A stretch of DNA of 64,000 nt from Geodermatophilaceae bacterium NBWT11 (lineage in GTDB: Bacteria > Actinomycetota > Actinomycetes > Mycobacteriales > Geodermatophilaceae). Each line of letters begins with the position of its first letter. Within the stretch, counting starts at the first letter, position 1. Shown piece after piece: positions 40,148 to 48,570 of the stretch. The notes under the pieces are model-generated. The model worked only from the letters and a program-made list of their open reading frames with translations, was not told where the DNA came from and ran no database searches. The stretch is from NCBI GenBank assembly GCA_014218215.1, contig CP043652.1, positions 2,170,001-2,234,000 on the forward strand. Direction: 5' to 3'. The position numbers and the translations under genes were made by a program.

Positions 40148-40638
40148 GAGACCAGCCCCCGCACGCGCAGCTCGGTGATCTGGGCCAGCTGCTCGAGCAC
40201 CTCGGGTCGCTCCTGCTCCGCGGTGTGGGCCAGTCGACGCCGGAGCTCGGCGAGCATCTCGGCCGGCGTCCGGCCGGCGGCCCGGATCAGGAAGACGTGG
40301 TCGAAGCGGGCCTCGTAGTCCCGGTTGCCCTGCAGCAGGGCGGCGCGGACGTCGTCCTCGGCCGTGGACATCGCAGCCTGCTCCCGCCGCGAGGACGCTG
40401 CCTCCGCCGAGTCGCCGGACACCCGGTCGCCGATCCGCGGGTGCGCGGCCAGCGCCTGGGCCACCTCGTCCCACGGGAGCGCCCGGGACACCTCGCCGGC
40501 CCGCGCCACCAGGGCGTCCACCGACGGGTACGGCCGGCCGGCGGCCACGGTCGGGGCGAAGGAGGCCGCGGCGTTGCACGCGCGCAGCGCCCCGGTCACC
40601 TCGGCGGGGCTCGCTGCGGAGAAGCTGGACAGGTCCAC
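40144..40638 (-). CDS. uraD: 2-oxo-4-hydroxy-4-carboxy-5-ureidoimidazoline decarboxylase
   Basis: A 164-residue helical OHCU decarboxylase. The catalytic His lies in LAAHPRIGDR, and SRREQAAMSTAEDDVRAAL and NRDYEARFDHVFLIRAAGRT follow the family pattern. It converts OHCU to S-allantoin, finishing urate degradation. First gene of the uraD-pucM-DUF1348-pucL cluster. The GTG at 40638 (VDLSSFSAASP) is 45 bases from the divergent malate synthase start; allantoin breakdown yields glyoxylate, so shared control of the two would be sensible. No allantoinase gene is in the window. Confidence 0.94.
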   Translation of the reverse strand: MDLSSFSAASPAEVTGALRACNAAASFAPTVAAGRPYPSVDALVARAGEVSRALPWDEVAQALAAHPRIGDRVSGDSAEAASSRREQAAMSTAEDDVRAALLQGNRDYEARFDHVFLIRAAGRTPAEMLAELRRRLAHTAEQERPEVLEQLAQITELRVRGLVS

Positions 40639-40683
40639 GGCTGCGAGGATGCCAGGACCAGAACCCCGATCGAAGGAGTGCGC

Positions 40684-42255
40684 GTGATCGACGTCCAGGT
40701 GATCGGTCCCGAGGTCGAGCGGTCGGTCGAGGTGCTCACCCCCGAGGCCCTGCAGTTCGTCGGCCGGCTGCAGCACCTGTTCGGCGCCAGCCGCGACGAG
40801 CTGCTCGCCACCCGCGCCCTGCACCGGCAGGCGATCGCGGACGGGCAGCCGCTGGACTTCCGGGTCGAGACCGCGGACGTGCGCGAGGGCGACTGGCAGG
40901 TGCCGCCGCCCCCGCCCGGGCTCGTCCGGCGCCGGGTCGAGATCACCGGGCCCACCGAGCCGAAGATGGCGATCAACGCGCTGAACTGCGGCGCCGACGT
41001 GTGGCTGGCCGACCTCGAGGACGCCAACACCCCGCACTGGCGCAACGTCGTCACCGGGCAGGTCGTGCTCAAGGACGCCGTCCGCGGGTCCCTGGAGTTC
41101 ACCAGCCCGGAGGGCAAGCAGTACGCCGTCCGCCCCGACGCCGTGCTGCCCACGATCGTGCCCCGCCCGCGCGGCTGGCACCTGGACGAGCGGCACCTGC
41201 TGGTGGACGGCGACCCGGTGGTCGCCGCGTTCGTCGACGCCGGGCTGTACCTCTTCCACAACGCGGCGGAGCAGCTCGAGCGCGGCAGCGGCCCCTACTT
41301 CTACCTGCCGAAGATGGAGTCCCACCTCGAGGCTCGGCTGTGGGCCGACGTCTTCGTGCACTGCGAGCGCGAGCTCGGGCTCCCGCGCGGCTCGATCCGC
41401 GCGACGATGCTCATCGAGACCATCCCGGCCGCGTTCGAGATGGAGGAGATGCTCTACGAGCTGCGCGAGCACGCCACCGGGCTGAACGCCGGCCGCTGGG
41501 ACTACCTGTTCAGCGTGGTCAAGGTCTTCCGCGACGCCGGGGCCGACTTCGTGCTGCCCGACCGCTCCGCGGTCACCATGACCGCGCCGATGATGCGGGC
41601 CTACACCGAGCAGCTCGTGGCCACCTGCCACCGCCGCGGCGCGATGGCCATCGGCGGCATGGCCGCCGCGATCCCCAGCCGGCGCGACGCCGAGGCCAAC
41701 GAGCGCGCCCTGGCCAAGGTCCGTGAGGACAAGACCCGCGAGGCCGGCGACGGCTTCGACGGCTCGTGGGTGGCCCACCCCGACCTGGTCGGCATCTGCC
41801 GCGAGGTCTTCGAGGGCGTGCTCGGTGACGCCGACAACCAGCTCACCCGCCGGCGGGACGACGTCCGGGTCACCGCGGCCCAGCTGCTCGACGTCGCCGG
41901 CGTGCCCGGGGAGCGCACCGAGGCGGGGCTGCGGGCCAACGTCGAGGTCGGCATCCGCTACCTCGCCGCGTGGCTGACCGGCAACGGCGCGGTCGGCATC
42001 CACGGCCTGATGGAAGACGCCGCCACCGCCGAGATCTCCCGCTCCCAGGTCTGGCAGTGGGTGCGCACCGGGGTCGTGCTGGACACCGGCGAGACGGTCA
42101 CCGCCGAACTCGTGCACCGGGTCGTCGAGGAGGAGGTCGCCGGCATCGGCGAGCTCGACCGGCTCGACGACGCCCGCCGGCTCTTCGAGCAGGTCGCGCT
42201 GGCCGACGAGTTCCCCGACTTCCTGACCCTCCCGGCCTACTCGTTGATCGACTGA
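40684..42255 (+). CDS. aceB: Malate synthase A
   Basis: A 523-residue malate synthase of the A type. NALNCGADVWLADLEDANTP, then VPRPRGWHLDERHLLVDG, and MLIETIPAAFEMEEML with the metal-binding Glu are conserved; the catalytic Arg region is VPRPRGW and the C-terminal LMEDAATAEISRSQVWQW holds the general base Asp. It condenses glyoxylate with acetyl-CoA. GAAGGAG lies six bases before the GTG. Here it is next to urate catabolism rather than isocitrate lyase, pointing to assimilation of purine-derived glyoxylate. The TGA overlaps the ATG of the next gene. Confidence 0.95.
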   Translation: MIDVQVIGPEVERSVEVLTPEALQFVGRLQHLFGASRDELLATRALHRQAIADGQPLDFRVETADVREGDWQVPPPPPGLVRRRVEITGPTEPKMAINALNCGADVWLADLEDANTPHWRNVVTGQVVLKDAVRGSLEFTSPEGKQYAVRPDAVLPTIVPRPRGWHLDERHLLVDGDPVVAAFVDAGLYLFHNAAEQLERGSGPYFYLPKMESHLEARLWADVFVHCERELGLPRGSIRATMLIETIPAAFEMEEMLYELREHATGLNAGRWDYLFSVVKVFRDAGADFVLPDRSAVTMTAPMMRAYTEQLVATCHRRGAMAIGGMAAAIPSRRDAEANERALAKVREDKTREAGDGFDGSWVAHPDLVGICREVFEGVLGDADNQLTRRRDDVRVTAAQLLDVAGVPGERTEAGLRANVEVGIRYLAAWLTGNGAVGIHGLMEDAATAEISRSQVWQWVRTGVVLDTGETVTAELVHRVVEEEVAGIGELDRLDDARRLFEQVALADEFPDFLTLPAYSLID

Positions 42256-43481
42256 TGACCCCAGAAACCGCGGTTTCTGGGGTCACCGAGGAGGTGCTGG
42301 CCGAGCTGGACCGGCGGCTCGGGCCGGTGGACGACGCCCGGGCGGCCGTGTACCCGGGGGAGCGGTCGACCCGGCAGCCGGTGCACACCTGCTACGTGCC
42401 CGCCGACGCCGTCGTCCCCGGGTTGGTCGCGTCGTGGGGCGAGCAGGCGCTGACCGCCCTCGACGAGCACGGCCTGCCCGACCTGGGGCTGGACGCAGGG
42501 CTGGTCGAGCAGGTGCTGCCCCGGGTGCGGGAGAAGCTGGCCCGCGAGCCGGTCGAGGACCTGCGGGTGGACAGCGAGGACGGCTACCGCGGCCCGCCCG
42601 ACCGGGAGGACGAGGACGTGGCGAGGGCCGCGCAGGTGCTCGCCGCCGAGGCGGCCCTGCCGCCGTTCTGGGGCACCCGGGCCAAGTCGCTGGAGGGCCC
42701 CACGAGGCGCCGCGGGGTCCGGTCCCTCGACCTGTTCCTCGGCGGCCTGGCGGGGACGGGCCGGGCGATCGTCACCCTGCCCAAGGTCACCGCCGTCGAG
42801 CAGGTGGCCGCGTTCCTGCCTGTGCTCGACGCGCTGGAGCAGGCGCACGGCCTGGCGTTGGACCTCGAGCTGCAGGTGGAGACCCCGCAGGCGGTCCTCG
42901 GCGCCGACGGCGTCGCCACCCTGGCCGCGATGCTGCACGCCGGCGGCGGCCGGGTGACCGGCCTGCACTACGGCACCTACGACTACTCGGCGTCCCTGGG
43001 CATCGCCGCCGCGCACCAGGCCAGCGACCACCCGGCCGCCGACCACGCCAAGGCCACGATGCAGGTCGCGGTGGCCGGCACCGGGGCGCGTGCGGTGGAC
43101 GGCTCGACCAACGTCCTGCCGGTCGGGGCGCGGGACGCGGTGCACCACGGCTGGCAGCTGCACGCCGGGCTGGTCCGCCGGGCCCTGGAGCGCGGTTTCT
43201 ACCAGGGCTGGGACCTGCACCCGGCCCAGCTCGTCACCCGCTACGTGGCCACCTACGCCTTCTTCCGGGCGGCGCTGCCCGCCGCCGGTGCCCGGCTGGC
43301 CGCCTACGTGAGCCGGGTGGACGGCGGGGTGCTCGACGAACCGGCGACCGCCCGTGCGCTGGCCTCGGTGGTGCTGCGCGGGCTGGACTGCGGCGCGCTG
43401 GACGCCGCGGAGGTGGAGGCCGCGACCGGGCTGGGCCGACCGGTCCTGGACCGGCTGGCCGGTAGGGCGCAACCGGGTTGA
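42255..43481 (+). CDS. DUF6986 / HpcH-HpaI aldolase-citrate lyase-like protein
   Basis: A 408-residue TIM-barrel-type protein. RQPVHTCYVPADAVVPGL, LRVDSEDGYRG, IVTLPKVTAVEQVAAF, LELQVETPQAVLG, LHYGTYDYSASLGIAAAHQ and DGSTNVLPVG are the conserved blocks of the actinobacterial DUF6986 family, related in fold to citrate lyase beta subunit and malyl-CoA lyase. The E and D pairs suggest a metal-dependent carbon-carbon lyase; the reaction is not known. It follows malate synthase with a TGATG overlap. A perfect 30-bp palindrome (42256-42285) covers its first codons, so GTG 42294 downstream is an alternative start. Confidence 0.85.
   Translation: MTPETAVSGVTEEVLAELDRRLGPVDDARAAVYPGERSTRQPVHTCYVPADAVVPGLVASWGEQALTALDEHGLPDLGLDAGLVEQVLPRVREKLAREPVEDLRVDSEDGYRGPPDREDEDVARAAQVLAAEAALPPFWGTRAKSLEGPTRRRGVRSLDLFLGGLAGTGRAIVTLPKVTAVEQVAAFLPVLDALEQAHGLALDLELQVETPQAVLGADGVATLAAMLHAGGGRVTGLHYGTYDYSASLGIAAAHQASDHPAADHAKATMQVAVAGTGARAVDGSTNVLPVGARDAVHHGWQLHAGLVRRALERGFYQGWDLHPAQLVTRYVATYAFFRAALPAAGARLAAYVSRVDGGVLDEPATARALASVVLRGLDCGALDAAEVEAATGLGRPVLDRLAGRAQPG
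42256..42285. repeat. Perfect 30-bp palindrome at gene junction
   Basis: TGACCCCAGAAACCG followed directly by CGGTTTCTGGGGTCA, 15-bp arms with no loop, overlapping the start of the DUF6986 gene and beginning one base inside the aceB stop. It could be a terminator of aceB, an operator, or a mobile palindrome. Confidence 0.75.
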
Positions 43482-43661
43482 GCACCGGCGACGCGCCCGA
43501 TGTGCGCGCTCACATCCCTCGTGCGGGGTGAAGCCGCAGGTCACGGGCGTGGGGGTCGTGAGCGTGGGCAGCGGTCCTCCAGCCTCCTGGTTGCCGGACG
43601 GCGGCATGCTCCATGATGGGTCGATCGGCCTGACCGGGCCGCACGGGGACGGAGGGGCGCT

Positions 43662-44663
43662 GTGACGGCTGGCCGGCACCTCCTCCAGCCCTCGCCGGCC
43701 CCGGAGCTGCCCGTCGACGGCGCCCTGGACCCCGCGGTCGCCGACGGTGGCCGGGTGCACCGCGTCGCCGTCGTCGACACCGACGACGAGCTGATCGCGA
43801 TCGCGCTGGGGTTCCTCCGGGCCGGGCTCGACCAGGGCGACGTGGTGGTGGCCTACCTGGCCCCGGCGGCCGCCGGGCACGTCCGCGCACAGCTGCCCGA
43901 GGTCGACGTCCGGGAGCTGAGCGTGCCGACCCCGCGGGAGCCCGACGCCATCGCCGGCCACCTGCAGATGCTGGGGGACGCCCAGGCCGAGGGCCGCCGC
44001 CTGCGGGTGCTGGGCCAGGTGCACGAGCGCGACCGGCGGGCCTGGGACGAGCGGGTGCGCGGCGAGGCCGCCCACGAGCACGTCTTCGCCGGTGAGCCGA
44101 TGACCTCGCTGTGCGTGTACGACAGCCGCACCACCCCGCTCGAGGCGCTCGAGGTCGTGCTGGTCGCCCACCCCGAGGTCGTCGTCGGCGGCCGGGTGCA
44201 CGAGAGCCCGGGCTTCCGTCCGCCGCTGGACCTGCTGGCCTCGCTGCCGGTGCCCGAGGAGCCCCTGCAGGCCCAGGCCCCGGTGTTCGCCGTCGACGAC
44301 GCGCCGTCGCTGCCCGAGCTGCGCCACCAGCTGGCCGCCGCGCTGCGGGGCCGGTTCGCCGGGCGGGACGCCGAGGAGGACTTCCACCTCGCCGCCTCCG
44401 AGATCGCCGCCAACGCCTTCCGGCACGGCGGCCGGCCGGTCTCGGTGCGGCTGTGGGCGGCACCGGACCGGGTGGTCTGCACGATCAGCGACGGCGGCAG
44501 CGACTACGACGGCTTCCTCGCCGGCTACCGCCCCGCGCACGGCGACGACCTCTCCCGCGGCGGCATGGGCCTGTGGCTGGCCCGCAAGCTCTGCGACCAC
44601 GTCGACCTGCACCGCTCCGCCGCGGGCCTCACCGTCCGCCTCACGGCCGCCGTCCCCGCCTGA
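43662..44663 (+). CDS. MEDS-domain / RsbW-like kinase anti-sigma sensor
   Basis: A 333-residue cytosolic protein. Residues about 30-195 form a MEDS sensory domain (ELIAIALGFLRAGLDQGDVVVAYL and TSLCVYDSRTTPLEAL), found in RsbA-type regulators and DcmR; residues about 215-333 are a HATPase_c_2 kinase with N-box LAASEIAANAFRHGG, G1 ISDGGSDYDG and G2 RGGMGLWLARKLCD. Such proteins sense a signal and control a STAS/sigma partner switch. GGAGGGG lies seven bases before the GTG. No sigma or STAS gene adjoins. A terminator hairpin follows at 44706-44745. Confidence 0.88.
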   Translation: MTAGRHLLQPSPAPELPVDGALDPAVADGGRVHRVAVVDTDDELIAIALGFLRAGLDQGDVVVAYLAPAAAGHVRAQLPEVDVRELSVPTPREPDAIAGHLQMLGDAQAEGRRLRVLGQVHERDRRAWDERVRGEAAHEHVFAGEPMTSLCVYDSRTTPLEALEVVLVAHPEVVVGGRVHESPGFRPPLDLLASLPVPEEPLQAQAPVFAVDDAPSLPELRHQLAAALRGRFAGRDAEEDFHLAASEIAANAFRHGGRPVSVRLWAAPDRVVCTISDGGSDYDGFLAGYRPAHGDDLSRGGMGLWLARKLCDHVDLHRSAAGLTVRLTAAVPA

Positions 44664-44705
44664 GCCCCCGGCCGACCCCGGCGTCGATCAGCTCCGACGA
44701 CCGAC

Positions 44706-44745
44706 GTGCGTCCTCAGCCGTCGACGTCGGTGGAGGAGGACGCAC
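44706..44745 (+). terminator. Terminator hairpin after MEDS sensor gene
   Basis: GTGCGTCCTC (44706-44715) pairs perfectly with GAGGACGCAC (44736-44745), enclosing a 20-base loop with further short pairing. It lies 43 bases after the stop. Confidence 0.6.
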
Positions 44746-44777
44746 GCCGGTGGCGCAGGACGACGGGTGAGCCGGGC

Positions 44778-44804
44778 TTGACGCGGCGGTCTCTCACCGG
44801 TGAG
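44778..44804 (+). promoter_or_regulatory. Promoter with 12-bp palindromic operator before NmrA-like/MarR operon
   Basis: TTGACG (44778-44783) resembles a -35 box 35 bases before the GTG at 44813. CTCACCGGTGAG (44793-44804) is a perfect palindrome in the spacer/-10 region, suitable for the MarR regulator encoded by the second gene of the operon. Confidence 0.45.
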
Positions 44805-44812
44805 CTACCCGG

Positions 44813-45631
44813 GTGATCGTCGTGACGGCAGCTGGCGGCAACACCGGGACGGCGGTGGTCCGCGCGCTGCGGGCCCGGGGGGAGCGGGTGCGGGCCGTGG
44901 TGGGCAGCGCGAAGCCCCGCCCCGAGCTCGACGGGCTCGGCGCCGAGGTCGTCGTCGCCGACCTGGTGGGGGCACCCGCGAGCCTCCCGCTGACCGACGT
45001 CGACGCCCTCTACCTGGTCTGGCCGAACTTCGAGCCGACCGAGGCCGCCGGGGTGCCCCGGGCCGTGGAGGCCGCGAGGCAGGCCGGCGTCGGGCGCGTG
45101 GTCTACCACTCGGTGCTCCGTCCGCAGCTGCGCTCGATGCCGCACCACGCCGCCAAGGACCGCGCCGAGGAGGCGCTGGACGCCGGCGGGGTGCCGTGGC
45201 GGGTGCTGCAGCCCTGTGCCTACGCCGACAACCTCGACGCCCAGCTGCCCCGGATCGCCGAGACCGGCGAGCTGCGCAGCCCGTGGGGCCTGGAGCAGGC
45301 CCAGTCGCTGGTCGACCTGCGGGACGTCGCGGACGCCGCGGCGGTGCTGCTCACCGAGGACGGTCTGGACGGCGGCACCTTCGAGGCGGTGGGCCCGCAG
45401 CCGCTGACCGCGCCGGACCTGGCCGCGGCGCTCGGCGAGCACCTGGGCCGCGACGTCCGCGCCGTGGACACCCGGCCGGGCACGGACGACGACTACGCCG
45501 GCCGGTGCTCGCGGACGATGTTCGACTGGTACCGCCGGCACGGGTTCACCGGCAGCCCGCGGGTGCTCACCGCGTTGCTGGGCAGGGAGCCCGCCACGTT
45601 CGCCGACCACCTCGCCGGGCTGTCCCGGTGA
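44813..45631 (+). CDS. NmrA-like NAD(P)-binding protein
   Basis: A 272-residue atypical SDR. The dinucleotide motif VVTAAGGNTGTAVVRALRAR (G-x-x-G-x-x-G variant) opens the protein; LYLVWPNFEPTEAAGVPRAV and VVYHSVLRPQLRSMPHHAAK follow, with no Tyr-x-x-x-Lys catalytic pair, as in NmrA/HSCARG redox sensors and some quinone reductases. It probably binds NADP(H) and either senses redox state or reduces a quinone. It overlaps a MarR-family gene by GTGA. A palindrome in its promoter suggests MarR autoregulation. Confidence 0.86.
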   Translation: MIVVTAAGGNTGTAVVRALRARGERVRAVVGSAKPRPELDGLGAEVVVADLVGAPASLPLTDVDALYLVWPNFEPTEAAGVPRAVEAARQAGVGRVVYHSVLRPQLRSMPHHAAKDRAEEALDAGGVPWRVLQPCAYADNLDAQLPRIAETGELRSPWGLEQAQSLVDLRDVADAAAVLLTEDGLDGGTFEAVGPQPLTAPDLAAALGEHLGRDVRAVDTRPGTDDDYAGRCSRTMFDWYRRHGFTGSPRVLTALLGREPATFADHLAGLSR

Positions 45632-46155
45632 CCGGACGCGGCGACGCGCTGGACCTGATCCTCGAGCAGTGGGGTCGCGAGCGCCCGGACCTGGACTGCT
45701 CGCCGATGGGCGTGATCGGCCGGATCACCCAGCTGCAGCGCGAGGTGTTCCTCGCCCAGCGCGCCACGTTCGCCCGGCACGGGCTGGACGCGCCCTCCTT
45801 CGACGTCCTGGCTGCCCTGCGCCGGGCCGGTGAGCCCTACCAGCTGACCCCGACCGCGCTGATGCGCACCGCGCTGGTCACCAGCGGAGCGATCACCCAG
45901 CGGCTGGACCGGCTGGAGGAGAAGGGCCTGATCACCCGCGGGCGCAGCGAGGCCGACGGCCGGGCCGTCGTCGTCACCCTGACCGCGGCCGGCCGGACGG
46001 CGCTGGACGCGGCGCTGCCCGACCACCTGGAGACCGAGCGCGGCATGCTCGAGGGCCTCAGCGACGCCGAGCAGGCCCAGCTGGCCGACCTGCTGCGCCG
46101 GTTCCTGGTGGCGCTGGGCCGCACCCCCGACGGGCCGGCGCCCGACCCCAGCTGA
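45628..46155 (+). CDS. MarR-family transcriptional regulator
   Basis: A 175-residue winged-helix regulator. SFDVLAALRRAGEPYQLTPTALMRTALVTSGAITQRLDRLEEKGLI is the helix-turn-helix region (recognition helix SGAITQRLDRLEEKGLI) and RSEADGRAVVVTLTAAGR the wing with conserved D-x-R. Flanking helices form the dimer interface. The GTG overlaps the NmrA-like gene stop, so it likely governs that gene. MarR proteins usually respond to phenolic or oxidising ligands; the ligand here is unknown. Confidence 0.92.
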   Translation: MTGRGDALDLILEQWGRERPDLDCSPMGVIGRITQLQREVFLAQRATFARHGLDAPSFDVLAALRRAGEPYQLTPTALMRTALVTSGAITQRLDRLEEKGLITRGRSEADGRAVVVTLTAAGRTALDAALPDHLETERGMLEGLSDAEQAQLADLLRRFLVALGRTPDGPAPDPS

Positions 46156-46174
46156 GCCCTCTAGGGTCGCCGGG

Positions 46175-46636
46175 GTGAAGATCGCCGAGGCCCTGTCCCT
46201 GCGTGCCGACGCCCAGCGCCGGGTCGAGCAGCTGCGGCACCGCATCGTGTCCAACGCCCGCTTCCAAGAGGGCGAGGAGCCCGCGGAGAGCGCCGCGGAC
46301 CTGCTCGTCGAGGCCGACCGGGTGCTCGACGGGCTCGAGGTGTGGATCGCCCGGATCAACCGGACGAACGTCGCGGTCGACCTCGGCGCCGACGGCACCA
46401 TGACGGAGGCGCTGGCCCGCCGGGACGTGCTGCGGCTGCGGCACTCCGTGCTGTCCGCCGCGGCCGACGCCGCCGGCTCCGACACCGGCTTCCGCCAGCT
46501 GCGCAGCGAGCTGCGGCAGGTCACCGCGCTGCCGGTCCGCGAGCTGCGCACCCGGGCGGACGACGTCGCCCGACAGCTGCGCGAGCTCGACATCCGCATC
46601 CAGCAGGCGAACTGGACCCACGACCTCCTAGAGTGA
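46175..46636 (+). CDS. DIP1984 family protein
   Basis: A 153-residue helical protein: KIAEALSLRADAQRRVEQLR, then RIVSNARFQEGEEP, DGLEVWIARINRTNVAV and a C-terminal DIRIQQANWTHDLLE define the DIP1984 (septicolysin-like) family. No activity is established; heptad-like spacing of Leu and Arg suggests coiled coils. TAGGGT seven bases before the GTG, with no Shine-Dalgarno, suggests its own leaderless promoter between it and the MarR gene 19 bases upstream. The following 192 bases contain no recognisable gene. Confidence 0.88.
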   Translation: MKIAEALSLRADAQRRVEQLRHRIVSNARFQEGEEPAESAADLLVEADRVLDGLEVWIARINRTNVAVDLGADGTMTEALARRDVLRLRHSVLSAAADAAGSDTGFRQLRSELRQVTALPVRELRTRADDVARQLRELDIRIQQANWTHDLLE

Positions 46637-46828
46637 CGCCGGCCGTCGCGGGAGCCGGCAGCCGAGGGGGAGCGGGCACGAACCCGACGGACCGGCGGGC
46701 AACCCGGTCCTCGCTGGCGGGTGGAGGGCAGCTCGGGGTTCGACTCCCCACTGCACGGCGCAGCCCAGCAGGCCGCACCACCGACAGCGCACCGAGCACG
46801 ACTCACCACCGTGTGTCGGCCCCCGAGG

Positions 46829-47956
46829 TCAGGCTCCCGCGGCGGTCCCCAGCGCGTCGGCGGCCGGTGTCCAGTCGAGCCCGTGGGCGGCGGCGACCGG
46901 CTCGCTCGTGAGGGTCCCGCCCAGGCTGGTCAGGCCCTTCGCCAGCACCGCCGACGTGCGGGCGGCCCCGCGGACGCCGTGGTCGGCGACGGTGACCAGG
47001 TACGGCAGGGTCGCCGAGGTGAGCGCCAAGGTGGAGGTGCGGGCGACGGCGCCGGGGATGTTGGCGACGCAGTAGTGCACGACGCCCTCCTCGACGTAGG
47101 TCGGCTCGGAGTGCGTGGTGGCCCGGCTGGTCTCGAAGCAGCCGCCCTGGTCGATCGCGATGTCCACGGCGACGCTGCCCGGGCGCATCGAGGCGATCAT
47201 CTCCCGGCTGACGAGCTTGGGGGCCTTGGTGCCGGGCACGAGCACGGCACCGATGAGGACGTCGGAGTCCGCCACGTAGGCGGCCAGCCGGGCGCGGTTG
47301 GGCTGCACCAGGTCCAGCCGGCCCTCGAACACGTCGGAGAGGTAGGCCAGCCGGGCGGGGTTGGTGTCGAAGACCCGCACGATGGCGCGCATGCCGACGG
47401 CGATCTTCGCGGCCTCGGTGCCCGAGACCCCGCCGCCGATGATCGTCACCTTCGCGGCCGGCGTGCCGGGGACGCCACCGAGGAGCAGGCCGGCGCCACC
47501 GGCGGGGCTCTCCAGGTGGTGCGCGGCGGCCTGCACGGCCATCCGGCCGGCGACCTCGCTCATCGGCGTCAGCAGCGGGAGCCGGCCGTCGGGGGTCTGC
47601 ACGGTCTCGTAGGCGATGGAGTCGATCTCCCGCTCGACCAGGAAGTCGGTGAGCGACCGGTCGGCGGCGGCGTGCAGGTAGGTGAACAGCTGCTGGCCCC
47701 GGCGGAAGCGGTGGTACTCCGCGGGGACCGGCTCCTTGACCTTGACGATCAGCTCGGCGCCGAAGACCTCGTCCACCGAGGAGGCGATCCGCGCACCGGC
47801 GGCCACGTACTCCTCGTCGCTGAACCGGGAGCCCACGCCCGCCCCGGCCTGCACGAGCACCTCGTGCCCGTGGTGCACGAGCTCGGCGGCGCCGTCGGGC
47901 TGCAGGGAGACCCGCTGCTCGTTGTCCTTGATCTCGCTGGGGATGCCGATCAGCAC
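46829..47956 (-). CDS. ald: Alanine dehydrogenase
   Basis: A 375-residue NAD-dependent L-alanine dehydrogenase. VLIGIPSEIKDNEQRVSLQP is the standard opening with the substrate-binding Arg; VKVKEPVPAEY contains the catalytic Lys region, LFTYLHAAAD the catalytic His, and TIIGGGVSGTEAAKIAVGM the NAD Rossmann motif. IDQGGCFETSRATTHSEP is also conserved. It interconverts alanine and pyruvate plus ammonia. AGGAGGA lies six bases before the GTG. A divergent Lrp/AsnC gene 132 bases away is its likely activator, as in mycobacterial AldR-Ald. Confidence 0.95.
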   Translation of the reverse strand: MLIGIPSEIKDNEQRVSLQPDGAAELVHHGHEVLVQAGAGVGSRFSDEEYVAAGARIASSVDEVFGAELIVKVKEPVPAEYHRFRRGQQLFTYLHAAADRSLTDFLVEREIDSIAYETVQTPDGRLPLLTPMSEVAGRMAVQAAAHHLESPAGGAGLLLGGVPGTPAAKVTIIGGGVSGTEAAKIAVGMRAIVRVFDTNPARLAYLSDVFEGRLDLVQPNRARLAAYVADSDVLIGAVLVPGTKAPKLVSREMIASMRPGSVAVDIAIDQGGCFETSRATTHSEPTYVEEGVVHYCVANIPGAVARTSTLALTSATLPYLVTVADHGVRGAARTSAVLAKGLTSLGGTLTSEPVAAAHGLDWTPAADALGTAAGA

Positions 47957-48088
47957 GGGGGTCCTCCTGGGTGGGTGTGACGTGGCACCATCCACCCACC
48001 CGCTGCGGGTCAGGACCAGGGGAGTCGAACAAGTGCGCAGTCTCAGGCCCGATGTCCGCAGGATGCGATCCCCTCGGTTGCCCCGACG

Positions 48089-48541
48089 GTGAGTCGCCGA
48101 ACGCTGGACGACGTCGACCGCCGCCTCTTGGAGCTCCTCCGGTCCGACGGACGACGGCCGAACAACCAGCTCGCCGCTGCCGTCGGCGTCTCGCCGTCCA
48201 CCTGCCTGGCCCGGGTGCGCGCGCTGGTCGCCGACGGTGTCATCACCCGGTTCACCGTCGACGTCGACCCCGAGGTGCTCGGCCGGCCGCTGCAGGCGCT
48301 GGTGTCGGTGCGCATCCGGCCCGGGGCGCGGCACCAGCTGACCGCGTTCTCCGACCAGCTGCGCGGGTTGCCCGAGGTGGCCCAGTTCTTCTACCTGGCC
48401 GGGGCGGAGGACTTCGTGGTGCACGTGCGGGCCCGCGACACCGCGCACCTGCGCGACTTCGTCACCGACCGGATCTCCACCCAGCCGATGGTCGCCGCCA
48501 CCAACACCAGCCTGATCTTCGAGCACGACCACAGCGGTTGA
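48089..48541 (+). CDS. Lrp/AsnC-family regulator, divergent from ald
   Basis: A 150-residue feast/famine regulator. RTLDDVDRRLLELLRSDGRR and NNQLAAAVGVSPSTCLARVRALV form the helix-turn-helix; the RAM ligand domain follows (QALVSVRIRPGARHQL, FFYLAGAEDFVVHVRARD). Lrp-type proteins form octamers that bind amino acids; position opposite ald implies control of alanine metabolism, probably with alanine as effector. The GTG at 48089 opens VSRRTLDDVDRR. Downstream DUF1295 gene is co-directional with 29 bases between. Confidence 0.92.
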   Translation: MSRRTLDDVDRRLLELLRSDGRRPNNQLAAAVGVSPSTCLARVRALVADGVITRFTVDVDPEVLGRPLQALVSVRIRPGARHQLTAFSDQLRGLPEVAQFFYLAGAEDFVVHVRARDTAHLRDFVTDRISTQPMVAATNTSLIFEHDHSG

Positions 48542-48570
48542 GCCGGGTCCGGCCGGGGGATGCAGGCCCG

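Noticed and set aside
46725-46775. tRNA-like T-arm (GGGGTTCGACTCCCC) in the spacer before ald
   Set aside because: The T-loop looks right, but no acceptor strand complementary to the following bases exists within 60-90 bases upstream and no anticodon arm can be drawn.
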